From the NCBI GenBank assembly GCA_945875195.1, contig CAMCJW010000137.1:1-7578 (forward strand): a stretch of 7,578 nt of DNA, written 5' to 3'. This DNA is from Chitinophaga pinensis. GTDB lineage: Bacteria; Bacteroidota; Bacteroidia; UKL13-3. A program made the translations under genes and the position numbers. Numbering within the stretch: position 1 is the stretch's first letter; every line of letters starts with the position of its first letter. The notes beneath the pieces were generated by a model that did not search any database, was not told where the DNA came from, and was given only the letters and a program-made list of their open reading frames with translations. Below, piece by piece: positions 1-5,780 of this stretch.

Positions 1-1
1 A

Positions 2-469
2 GCCAGAATCAGTGATTTGTATGGTGTTATTCAGAGTATAACGGGCAAGGTAGAATTGGTGTATGAAGGTGAATTAGAAGGGTCTCAAAATGTGGCGCAA
101 AATTTAGTTGGTAAAGCCATTCGTACCTATTTCACCGAAAAATTCCCTAACCCTGAAAAAGTTAAAAAGGCCAAGCAAGGAAATCCTTATGCCACCATTA
201 TTAATTGGTTCAATGATGGCTATACGGTTAATGCTTTAACTCAAAGTAACGATGTAAACTACCTAAACGCCATGCTTACCGTTGAGGGTCTTGGTGAATT
301 GGTTAAATCATTGTATCCTAAGTCGCAAGAATCAGAAAAATTGATTTTAATGGAATTGGTTCTACACGGATTAGCAGAATACAGTCAGTTAAGTAAAAAT
401 CAATTGGTAAAGGGTTTCGAATTCAAAGACCTCATGAGTGGCATGTTTAAATTGCGCGACGATGCTTAA
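2..469 (+). CDS. Mg-chelatase subunit I-like AAA+ ATPase, C-terminal part (partial at left edge)
   Basis: This is the last 155 codons of a gene whose start lies outside the window. The frame is open from base 2, and the TTG at 17 is an internal codon, not a start. The first residues, ARISDLYGVIQSITGK followed by VELVYEGE, match the C-terminal lid region of the roughly 500-residue AAA+ ATPases that are annotated in Bacteroidetes as magnesium chelatase subunit I or MoxR-like proteins. The Walker A and B motifs would lie upstream and cannot be seen. The rest is soluble and helical and ends in a GMFKLRDDA tail. In non-photosynthetic bacteria these proteins are thought to be chaperone-like ATPases working with a VWA-domain partner rather than true magnesium chelatases; no partner is visible here. 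The family call rests on recalled sequence similarity. A short inverted repeat (468-480) overlaps the stop codon. Confidence 0.75.
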   Translation, partial: ARISDLYGVIQSITGKVELVYEGELEGSQNVAQNLVGKAIRTYFTEKFPNPEKVKKAKQGNPYATIINWFNDGYTVNALTQSNDVNYLNAMLTVEGLGELVKSLYPKSQESEKLILMELVLHGLAEYSQLSKNQLVKGFEFKDLMSGMFKLRDDA

Positions 470-513
470 GAATCATTCTTGGTTTCATTTTTACTATAAC
501 CTATCTTGCCAAT

Positions 514-1287
514 ATGAAAACTAAAGAAGAAATTGTAACTGATTGGTTACCCCGCTATACCGGACGTGATTTAAAAGATTTTGGTGAATATATTTTACTC
601 ACCAATTTTATTAACTATGTAGAGATTTTTGCCAAGAGGTTTGATGTAGAAATAATGGGTAAAGACAAACCCATGCAAACCGCTACTGCTAATAATATTA
701 CCATCATTAATTTTGGAATGGGAAGTGCAATGGCTGCAACTTGCATGGATTTATTGAGCGCCGTTCATCCCAAAGCTGCCTTGTTTTTAGGCAAATGTGG
801 TGGATTAAAAAGGTCCACCAAAATTGGAGATTTAATTTTACCTATTGCGGCCATAAGAGGAGAGGGAACTAGCAACGATTATATCATGCAAGAAATTCCA
901 GCACTTCCATCTTTTCGTTTGCAAAAAGCAGTTTCGGCTACCATTGTAAAACATGAAATGGATTATTGGACTGGCACAGTGTACACTACCAACCGCCGTG
1001 TTTGGGAGCATGATGAAGAGTTTAAGAATTACTTGCGTAAAACACGTGCCATGGGAATCGACATGGAAACAGCAACCATTTTTATCACTGGTTTTGTGAA
1101 TGAAATTCCTAAGGGTGCATTGTTGTTAGTGAGCGACAATCCCATGGTGCCGGAGGGAGTTAAAACATCCAAAAGTGATGTGTCTGTTACCGCACAATTT
1201 GTAACCAAACACCTAGAAATTGGCATCGATTCTTTGATTGAATTGAGAGATTCTGGTGAATCGGTTAAACACTTGCGTTTCGAATAG
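514..1287 (+). CDS. amn: AMP nucleosidase (short Bacteroidetes form)
   Basis: The predicted cytosolic enzyme hydrolyses AMP to adenine and ribose 5-phosphate (EC 3.2.2.4), a purine salvage and adenylate-control step. At 257 residues it is the compact nucleoside-phosphorylase-fold form usual in Bacteroidetes, without the extra N-terminal domain of the roughly 480-residue enterobacterial Amn. The N-terminus MKTKEEIVTDWLPRYTGRD is characteristic of the family and supports the ATG at 514. Other landmarks are FGMGSAMA (about 68-75), FLGKCGGL in the phosphate/ribose region (about 92-99), GIDMETA at 181-187, where Glu185 should contact the ribose as in MTA/SAH nucleosidases, and SDNP at 207-210, with Asp208 in the place of the catalytic general acid of the superfamily. 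It starts 44 nt after the chelatase-like gene with no clear promoter or terminator between them, so read-through is plausible. It converges with the PIN toxin gene, leaving 4 nt between the stops. Substrate specificity (AMP rather than another nucleoside) is inferred from the family. Confidence 0.9.
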   Translation: MKTKEEIVTDWLPRYTGRDLKDFGEYILLTNFINYVEIFAKRFDVEIMGKDKPMQTATANNITIINFGMGSAMAATCMDLLSAVHPKAALFLGKCGGLKRSTKIGDLILPIAAIRGEGTSNDYIMQEIPALPSFRLQKAVSATIVKHEMDYWTGTVYTTNRRVWEHDEEFKNYLRKTRAMGIDMETATIFITGFVNEIPKGALLLVSDNPMVPEGVKTSKSDVSVTAQFVTKHLEIGIDSLIELRDSGESVKHLRFE

Positions 1288-1291
1288 TTTC

Positions 1292-1714
1292 TTATTTAAA
1301 GAAGTGCAGTTGTAAAAATTCTTCAGGATGAATAATGGGTATTTTTGAATTTATGTAGTCGAATCCATTGAAGGTTACAATGGCATCTGCTCCCGCGTCA
1401 ATGGCCGAAAAGTACTGAATGCCATCCTCAATATCCAGGTAGTTGGAAGCAAATACTTTGTTTATAGTTTCTTGGTTTTCGCTACTTACTCTAAAGTTTA
1501 AAAAAACTTCTTGTAGCGTGTTCTTTAACATTTTTTTATTTTTCACTTTCTTGCCAACTAAATAATAAACAATAGCAATACTTACAGGCGAAACCATCGG
1601 TTTTTGGTAGCGTAAGAAAATTAATTCTAAACACTTAGTGCAAGTTTCGTTTTGATCCGAATTGCTATTCAGCCAATCTATAATAACATTGGCGTCAACA
1701 AAAATAGTCCGCAT
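1292..1714 (-). CDS. PIN-domain toxin, VapC-like
   Basis: A 140-residue PIN-domain protein, probably the ribonuclease toxin of a type II toxin-antitoxin pair. The N-terminus has the diagnostic strand and metal-binding motif FVDANVIIDWL with Asp7 (and Asp13). The C-terminal half has DIEDGIQYFSAIDAGADAIVT (Glu96/Asp97) followed by TFNGFDY with Asn116 and Asp119, the usual third and fourth positions of the acidic site. The second acidic residue normally found after the PIN beta-2 strand is not obvious: the matching stretch reads SPVSIAIVYYLV (42-53) with no Glu or Asp. VapC enzymes cut RNA, often tRNA anticodon loops or 23S rRNA; the target here cannot be read from sequence. The ATG at 1714 overlaps the antitoxin stop as TAATG, so translation is probably coupled to the antitoxin. 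Its stop lies 4 nt from the stop of convergent amn. The fold is clear; the activity is inferred. Confidence 0.8.
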   Translation of the reverse strand: MRTIFVDANVIIDWLNSNSDQNETCTKCLELIFLRYQKPMVSPVSIAIVYYLVGKKVKNKKMLKNTLQEVFLNFRVSSENQETINKVFASNYLDIEDGIQYFSAIDAGADAIVTFNGFDYINSKIPIIHPEEFLQLHFFK

Positions 1715-1965
1715 TAAGATTTAAATTCTTTTTTGTAATTACGGTGATTCCCTAATTTAAAAATACCTGATAATTTATTAATTTCTGGAGAATGAAATTG
1801 ATATTCTCCCTTTGATTTATTTTTCTTAACCGCAATGTATGTTGCCAGAAAATCTTCTACGATAGAGGATAATGACTCATCCTCTTGCTCCACATATTTT
1901 TTTGCTTCCAGAATTATATCTGGATCACAAGTTAAAGTAAGTTTGGTTTTATTCTTTTGTTTCAT
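1714..1965 (-). CDS. Ribbon-helix-helix-like antitoxin (DUF6364-like), VapB role
   Basis: An 83-residue small basic protein, first gene of the toxin-antitoxin pair. Residues 7-45 fit a ribbon-helix-helix DNA-binding domain: a short strand TKLTLTCD, a helix around DIILEAKKYVEQED, then SLSSIVEDFLATYIA. This pattern resembles the family annotated as DUF6364, which commonly sits beside PIN toxins. The tail (about 55-83), with HSPEINKLSGIFKLGNHRNY, is the likely toxin-neutralising segment that would block the PIN active site. The stop codon shares one base with the toxin start. The ATG at 1965 is preceded directly by GAAGG, and the predicted promoter lies so close that the message may be leaderless. 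The complex would be expected to repress its own operon through the inverted repeat at 1971-2007. The pairing is seen directly in gene order; autoregulation and neutralisation are inferred from the family. Confidence 0.78.
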   Translation of the reverse strand: MKQKNKTKLTLTCDPDIILEAKKYVEQEDESLSSIVEDFLATYIAVKKNKSKGEYQFHSPEINKLSGIFKLGNHRNYKKEFKS

Positions 1966-1969
1966 CCTT

Positions 1970-1977
1970 CAAATATA
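1970..1977 (-). promoter_or_regulatory. Predicted -7 box of the toxin-antitoxin operon
   Basis: Read on the minus strand the bases are TATATTTG, a perfect match to the Bacteroidetes -7 consensus TAnnTTTG. No TTTG is present at the expected -33 distance. The end of the box is only 4 bases before the antitoxin ATG, so the transcript would start at or next to the start codon. It overlaps the first arm of the inverted repeat at 1971-2007. Confidence 0.45.
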
Positions 1978-2007
1978 CGTATCTATTTTTTAATAATACG
2001 TATATTT
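1971..2007. promoter_or_regulatory. Probable toxin-antitoxin operator: perfect 12-bp inverted repeat
   Basis: AAATATACGTAT (1971-1982) and its exact reverse complement ATACGTATATTT (1996-2007) are separated by 13 nt. Each arm also contains the self-palindrome ATACGTAT, and the two palindrome centres are 21 bp apart, about two helical turns, so two dimers would bind the same DNA face. Position directly upstream of a ribbon-helix-helix-like antitoxin, overlapping its predicted -7 box, is what autorepressing VapB operators look like. Binding by this antitoxin is inferred, not shown. Confidence 0.65.
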
Positions 2008-2012
2008 ATTTT

Positions 2013-2024
2013 TTTGTCGACAAA
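2013..2024. repeat. 12-bp perfect palindrome TTTGTCGACAAA
   Basis: A perfect palindrome centred on GTCGAC lies between the toxin-antitoxin operator and the ABC transporter promoter. It could be a further protein-binding site for either divergent gene, or chance. No second copy is seen in the window. Confidence 0.35.
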
Positions 2025-2044
2025 TTTCTTCATTTGATAGATTT

Positions 2045-2078
2045 ATTGAAGGTTGTGGTAATTGTAGGCATATATTTG
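2045..2078 (+). promoter_or_regulatory. Predicted promoter of the ABC exporter gene
   Basis: TATATTTG at 2071-2078 matches the Bacteroidetes -7 box TAnnTTTG exactly. ATTG at 2045-2048, 22 nt upstream, is a weak candidate for the -33 TTTG. Transcription would begin about 2083, leaving a leader of only a few nucleotides before the ATG at 2089. Confidence 0.5.
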
Positions 2079-2088
2079 CGTCTCATTT

Positions 2089-3975
2089 ATGGCAAAGAGA
2101 AGTTTTAATAGCAATGGCAACCTCAAACAGGAACCAGAAAAAGCAAAAATTACCAAGGAAACTTTAAGCGAGGCACTTTCATTGTTTGCTTATATAAAAC
2201 CCTTTAGAGGCAAGTTTATTTTGAGTTTGGTTTTCATTGCCTTATCAGCATTTAGCACCATGATTTTTCCATTTTTATTGGGGAAAATGATTGATGCTGC
2301 GTCACCTGGGGCTCAAGTGCAATTGCCTCAAGCTAGCATGAACACAGAGGCTTTGGGCTTCAACTTAAAAACAGTGCAATGGAGTTTAAATACCATATTA
2401 CTTTTATTGTTTCTTCAACTTTCGGTTCAAACCATCTTTTCTTTTATGCGTATATACCTCTTAACTGAGGTAGGCGAAAAATCATTGGCCAATATGCGCA
2501 CCGATTTATATGGCAAGTTATTGAGTCAGCCTATGAGTTTTTACAGCGACCAAAGAGTTGGCGATTTAAGCAACAGAATCAGCTCCGATTTATCTCAAAT
2601 TCAAGACGCCATTTCTTTCACTTTGGCCGAATTTTTAAGAGGAATTTTTACCCTAATCATTGGGCTAAGTTTTATCTTTTGGATATCTGTAGAATTGGCT
2701 TTGGTCATGCTTGCGGTAGTTCCATTAATCGCTGTTGTGGCAGTATTATTTGGGGTTCGAATTAGAAAAATGGCCAGAAAAGCACAAGACCAATTGGCCG
2801 AAAGTGGCACCATTGTTCAAGAAACGTTTCAAGGGATTTCTATTGTGAAAGCCTTTACCAGCGAATCTTATGAGATGAAAAGGTATAGCAAAAGTATTTT
2901 TAGCGTGGTAGAAACAGCCATTTCAAACGCCCGCTACCGTGGTGCTTTTGTGAGCTTCATGATTTTTAGTGTTTTTGGGGCCATTGCCTTTGTCATGTGG
3001 TACGGCGCAGGCATGATCAAGAGTGGCGATTTAAGCGCAGGCGATTTAACCATGTTTGTTATTTTTTCTGCCTTTGTTGGTGGAACTTTTGCTGGCTTTG
3101 CAGATATGTTTAGTCAGTTGCAAAAAACATTAGGTGCAACTCAAAGAGTCAGAGAGCTATTGCGAGAGGGTGGCGAAGAGGTTGATTTAATCATGAATGA
3201 AGCGCCCTTAATACACCGCATTAAAGGAAATGTGAAATTTGAAAATGTTGCCTTTTCTTATCCTTCCCGCAAAGATGTGCAGGTGCTGAGAAATATAAAT
3301 TTGGAAGTAAATTACGGTGAGCAAGTGGCATTGGTTGGCCCAAGTGGCGCTGGTAAAAGTACCATTGCCTCTCTTTTATTGAAATTTTATGAGCCTACTC
3401 ATGGACAAATATTTTTTGATGGCATAAACAGCGAAGAATTTGGCTTAACAGAATTAAGAAAACAAATTGCTTTTGTGCCTCAAGATGTGATTTTATTTGG
3501 TGGAACCATCAAAGAAAATATAGCTTATGGCAAACCTAATGCGAGCGATGAAGAAATTTTAGCCGCTGCTCAAAAGGCAAATGCCCATGAGTTTATCCAA
3601 AGGTTTCCTGAGGCATACGAAACCGTGGTTGGCGAGCGTGGTATTAAATTAAGCGGTGGCCAACGTCAGCGAATTGCCATTGCCCGCGCAATCCTTAAAG
3701 ACCCAGCCATTTTATTGTTAGATGAAGCTACAAGTTCATTAGACAGTGAAAGCGAACAATTGGTTCAAGAAGCCTTAGAGTATTTAATGAAGGGCCGCAC
3801 CAGCTTTGTTATAGCACATCGTTTATCTACTGTACGAAACGCACATAAAATCATTGTAATCGACAAAGGCACTGTTCAAGAAATGGGCAAACACGAAGAA
3901 CTAATGGCCAACCCAAGTGGAATTTATAGGAAATTGGTAGATTTACAATTGGAATGGTCATCCCTTGAGAAATAG
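2089..3975 (+). CDS. ABC exporter half-transporter (fused permease and ATPase, MsbA-like)
   Basis: A 628-residue inner-membrane exporter half that would work as a dimer, coupling ATP hydrolysis to export of a lipid, drug or other hydrophobic substrate. Six hydrophobic segments fall at about 43-66, 101-124, 178-200, 203-224, 285-309 and 320-343, forming a type-1 ABC transmembrane domain. The nucleotide-binding domain is complete: A-loop Tyr391 in FSYPSR, Walker A GPSGAGKST (417-425), Q-loop Gln465 in FVPQD, signature LSGGQRQR (521-528), Walker B ILLLDEA with Asp545 and catalytic Glu546, D-loop SSLD, and H-loop His577 in IAHRLS. All catalytic residues are present, so it should be active. The substrate cannot be told from sequence, and MsbA-like is a fold description, not a lipid A assignment. 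It is transcribed divergently from the toxin-antitoxin pair, and no convincing terminator follows it. No Shine-Dalgarno precedes the ATG, as is usual in this phylum. Confidence 0.92.
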   Translation: MAKRSFNSNGNLKQEPEKAKITKETLSEALSLFAYIKPFRGKFILSLVFIALSAFSTMIFPFLLGKMIDAASPGAQVQLPQASMNTEALGFNLKTVQWSLNTILLLLFLQLSVQTIFSFMRIYLLTEVGEKSLANMRTDLYGKLLSQPMSFYSDQRVGDLSNRISSDLSQIQDAISFTLAEFLRGIFTLIIGLSFIFWISVELALVMLAVVPLIAVVAVLFGVRIRKMARKAQDQLAESGTIVQETFQGISIVKAFTSESYEMKRYSKSIFSVVETAISNARYRGAFVSFMIFSVFGAIAFVMWYGAGMIKSGDLSAGDLTMFVIFSAFVGGTFAGFADMFSQLQKTLGATQRVRELLREGGEEVDLIMNEAPLIHRIKGNVKFENVAFSYPSRKDVQVLRNINLEVNYGEQVALVGPSGAGKSTIASLLLKFYEPTHGQIFFDGINSEEFGLTELRKQIAFVPQDVILFGGTIKENIAYGKPNASDEEILAAAQKANAHEFIQRFPEAYETVVGERGIKLSGGQRQRIAIARAILKDPAILLLDEATSSLDSESEQLVQEALEYLMKGRTSFVIAHRLSTVRNAHKIIVIDKGTVQEMGKHEELMANPSGIYRKLVDLQLEWSSLEK

Positions 3976-4025
3976 CACATTGCAATTCAAAATTTATAAA
4001 AGTTTTTTCAATTGCTAATTTAAAA

Positions 4026-4033
4026 TAAATTTG
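4026..4033 (+). promoter_or_regulatory. Predicted -7 box of the E2 gene
   Basis: TAAATTTG fits TAnnTTTG perfectly. The -33 region offers only a T-run (4003-4008) instead of TTTG. A start near 4038 would give a leader of about 70 nt. The match is short and the region AT-rich, so chance is possible. Confidence 0.4.
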
Positions 4034-4043
4034 CCGCTATTAG

Positions 4044-4069
4044 TTGGTTTTGGTTTCGGCCTGAACCAA
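4044..4069 (+). other. Small hairpin in the E2 leader
   Basis: TTGGTT (4050-4055) can pair with AACCAA (4064-4069), extended inward by one G-U pair, around a loop of about six bases. A second TTGGTT directly upstream (4044-4049) could pair with the same arm instead. It lies about 40 nt before the start codon. No known riboswitch fold is recognised, so any function is open. Confidence 0.3.
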
Positions 4070-4107
4070 TAAATAAATATAGATTAAAACCATTCTAATA
4101 AGTCACT

Positions 4108-5448
4108 ATGTCGGAATTTCAATTGGTAATGCCCAAAATGGGTGAGAGTATTGCAGAAGCAACTATTATTCGTTGGACAAAAAACGAAGGGGACATGATT
4201 GCTCCTGATGAAACTGTTTTAGAAATTGCTACAGATAAAGTAGATTCTGAAGTGCCTTCTCCTAAAGGTGGAAGATTAATTAAAATTCTTTTCAAAGAAG
4301 GTGATGTGGTTCCTGTGAATGCCCCAATTGCAATTATTGCTTTGGAAGGATCAACAAGTGCTTCAGTCCCTGCACCTGTCGCCCCAAAAGTGGAAGCGCC
4401 AGTTGAGGTAAAAGCTGCCGTTCAATCTGTTGAAAATACAATGGCATCGGTTCAGCAAACCACTGCGCCAATTGGTGGAAGCAGGTTTTATTCTCCTTTG
4501 GTTCTGAATATTGCCCGTGCCGAAAATATTAGTATGGCTGTTTTAGAAACCATTCCAGGTACAGGTGCCGAAGGAAGAGTAACCAAGCGCGATATTTTAA
4601 GCTACTTACAAAGCGGTAATAACAATGCAGCAGCAATTCCTGCAGCAGCCCCTGTAGTTTCTGCTCCTGTTGTTTCAGCACCTGCTGCTTCAAACACTCC
4701 AGCAGCCCCAGCCGCAAAAGCAGCCGTTAGCTTATCTGGTGGCGACGAAGTAATAGAAATGGACCGCATGCGCAAACTCATCGCCGATCACATGGTTATG
4801 AGCAAGCATACTAGTCCGCATGTTACCTCATTTGTGGAAGCAGATGTAACCAATATGGTTAATTGGAGAGCAAAAGCCAAGAAAGTATACGAGAAAAGAG
4901 AAGGGGAGAACATCACTTTTACGCCAATGTTTATTGAGTGTGTGGTAAAAGCCATCAAAGATTTCCCAATGATCAATGTAACCGTTGATGGCTATAATAT
5001 TATCAAGCGCAAAGCCATCAATATTGGCATGGCAGCAGCATTGCCAAGCGGTAACTTAATAGTGCCAGTTATAAAAAATGCAGATACCATGAACATGGTT
5101 GGCCTTACCAAATCGGTGAACGCCATGGCCAATAAAGCAAGAGCAAATAAATTGGCACCAGACGATATTCAAGGTGGTACATTCACCTTAACCAATGTTG
5201 GTGGATTTGGAAACCTGATGGGAACTCCCATCATCAACCAACCACAAGTAGCAATTATGGCTACTGGTTCCATCAAGAAAAAACCTGCAGTACTAGAAAC
5301 CGAAATGGGCGACGTTATTGCAATCCGTCACATGATGTTCCTCAGCCTCAGCTATGACCACCGCGTGGTTGATGGCTCTCTGGGCGGCAGCTTCTTAAAA
5401 AGAGTAGCCGACTACATGGAGCAATGGGACGTTAATAGAGAAATTTAG
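4108..5448 (+). CDS. 2-oxo acid dehydrogenase E2, dihydrolipoamide acyltransferase
   Basis: The 446-residue core subunit of a 2-oxo acid dehydrogenase complex. It transfers an acyl group from the E1-loaded lipoyl arm to coenzyme A in the cytosol. Domains in order: lipoyl domain 3-78 with the lipoylated lysine Lys44 in TDKVDSEV; an Ala/Pro/Val-rich flexible linker 82-125; peripheral-subunit-binding domain 127-167 (YSPLVLNIARAENI, then GTGAEGRVTKRDIL); a second Ala/Pro-rich linker 170-208 with a duplicated PVVSA; and the catalytic domain from about 213, with the active-site motif SYDHRVVDG (His418, Asp422). There is a single lipoyl domain, and length and layout are normal. Whether the substrate is pyruvate, 2-oxoglutarate or a branched-chain 2-oxo acid cannot be decided: E1 and E3 are not in the window, and Bacteroidetes often keep such E2 genes away from E1. 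I therefore give no symbol. Direct, confident family recognition; substrate unknown. Confidence 0.93.
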   Translation: MSEFQLVMPKMGESIAEATIIRWTKNEGDMIAPDETVLEIATDKVDSEVPSPKGGRLIKILFKEGDVVPVNAPIAIIALEGSTSASVPAPVAPKVEAPVEVKAAVQSVENTMASVQQTTAPIGGSRFYSPLVLNIARAENISMAVLETIPGTGAEGRVTKRDILSYLQSGNNNAAAIPAAAPVVSAPVVSAPAASNTPAAPAAKAAVSLSGGDEVIEMDRMRKLIADHMVMSKHTSPHVTSFVEADVTNMVNWRAKAKKVYEKREGENITFTPMFIECVVKAIKDFPMINVTVDGYNIIKRKAINIGMAAALPSGNLIVPVIKNADTMNMVGLTKSVNAMANKARANKLAPDDIQGGTFTLTNVGGFGNLMGTPIINQPQVAIMATGSIKKKPAVLETEMGDVIAIRHMMFLSLSYDHRVVDGSLGGSFLKRVADYMEQWDVNREI

Positions 5449-5460
5449 AAGAAAGAAGGG

Positions 5461-5490
5461 GAGAAAGAGAACGAGAAAGAGAAAGAGACC
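5461..5490 (+). repeat. Five tandem hexamers of the GAGAAA type
   Basis: Five consecutive hexamers read GAGAAA, GAGAAC, GAGAAA, GAGAAA, GAGACC, directly after a purine run (5447-5460) that begins in the E2 stop codon. It is a microsatellite-like homopurine tract on the plus strand, prone to slippage. It lies outside coding sequence, so copy-number change would alter only the E2 mRNA tail. Confidence 0.85.
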
Positions 5491-5500
5491 GGGTCTAATG

Positions 5501-5590
5501 ACCCAACCCCGACCTTCAGGTTGGTGGACAACACCCAACCCCAACCTTCAGGTTGGGGATTCAGGCGGACAACACCCAACCCCGACCTTC
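5501..5590 (+). repeat. Direct repeats carrying TTCA-loop hairpins
   Basis: A unit beginning ACCCAACCCC[G/A]ACCTTC occurs three times: 5501-5532, 5533-5573 and a truncated copy 5574-5590. The first two end in GGACAAC, giving lengths of 32 and 41 nt. Copy 2 folds into a perfect 8-bp stem, CCCCAACC (5539-5546) with GGTTGGGG (5551-5558), around TTCA. Copy 1 makes the same hairpin with six pairs including one G-U (5509-5524), so the A/G difference keeps pairing. Copy 3 lacks the right arm. This resembles REP-like intergenic hairpin repeats; no transposase is nearby. Confidence 0.75.
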
Positions 5591-5633
5591 TGTGGTAACC
5601 AAAGCCTTGGCGCAGGTTACAGTTTGACGATAT

Positions 5634-5665
5634 AAAAAAAAGGTGGGCTTGCCCACCTTTTTTTT
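5634..5665. terminator. Strong bidirectional intrinsic terminator
   Basis: Eight A's, then GGTGGGC (5642-5648), TT, GCCCACC (5651-5657), then eight T's. The GC-rich 7-bp stem with a T-run on each strand's 3' side is a textbook factor-independent terminator working in both directions. It probably ends the E2 transcript, 186 nt past its stop, and insulates pyrG. Confidence 0.9.
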
Positions 5666-5668
5666 GGG

Positions 5669-5700
5669 TCTCCAAATCACCCCCTCTCCAAATCACCCCC
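5669..5700 (+). repeat. Perfect 16-bp tandem duplication
   Basis: TCTCCAAATCACCCCC occurs twice back to back (5669-5684 and 5685-5700) with no mismatch, followed by TCTTCC. Perfect identity suggests a recent slippage duplication or a selected double binding site. It starts 4 nt after the terminator and ends 44 nt before the pyrG -33 box. Confidence 0.85.
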
Positions 5701-5744
5701 TCTTCCTCATGTTAACAACTTTTTGAAAACAATCAATCTGCCAT

Positions 5745-5776
5745 TTTGGTTGCCGGTACTAAAAAACCTACTTTTG
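5745..5776 (+). promoter_or_regulatory. pyrG promoter, canonical Bacteroidetes -33/-7 type
   Basis: TTTG at 5745-5748 and TACTTTTG at 5769-5776 are separated by 20 nt, matching the TTTG / TAnnTTTG consensus of the Bacteroidetes primary sigma factor in both boxes and in spacing. Transcription should start about 5781-5783, in the CCG just downstream, giving a leader of about 115 nt. Confidence 0.75.
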
Positions 5777-5780
5777 TATC

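Noticed and set aside
468..480. Short inverted repeat AAGAATCATTCTT over the chelatase-like stop codon
   Set aside because: The stem is AT-rich with almost no loop and no T-run directly after it, so it is not a credible terminator.
502..509. TATCTTGC upstream of amn as a -7 box
   Set aside because: It misses two of the six fixed consensus bases and has no good -33 partner; read-through from the upstream gene is as likely.
1029..1226. Minus-strand open frame inside amn
   Set aside because: It is a shadow of the well-supported amn coding frame with no recognisable features.
3982..4015. Inverted repeat GCAATT ... AATTGC after the ABC exporter stop
   Set aside because: The stem is weak with a mismatch, AT-rich, and not followed by a T-run; it could be a poor terminator but cannot be supported.
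5501..5590. CRISPR array
   Set aside because: The units are unequal (32, 41 and 17 nt), directly abutting without unique spacers, and no cas gene is present.
5445..5696. Minus-strand 83-codon open frame across the E2-pyrG spacer
   Set aside because: Its translation is Ser-Phe repeats plus repeat-derived sequence from the hexamer tract and hairpin repeats, and it runs through the terminator; no protein-like composition.
5710..5730. GTTAACAAC-type sequence upstream of pyrG as a DnaA box or origin element
   Set aside because: It is a single poor match (about six of nine bases) with no cluster, AT-rich unwinding region or dnaA gene nearby.
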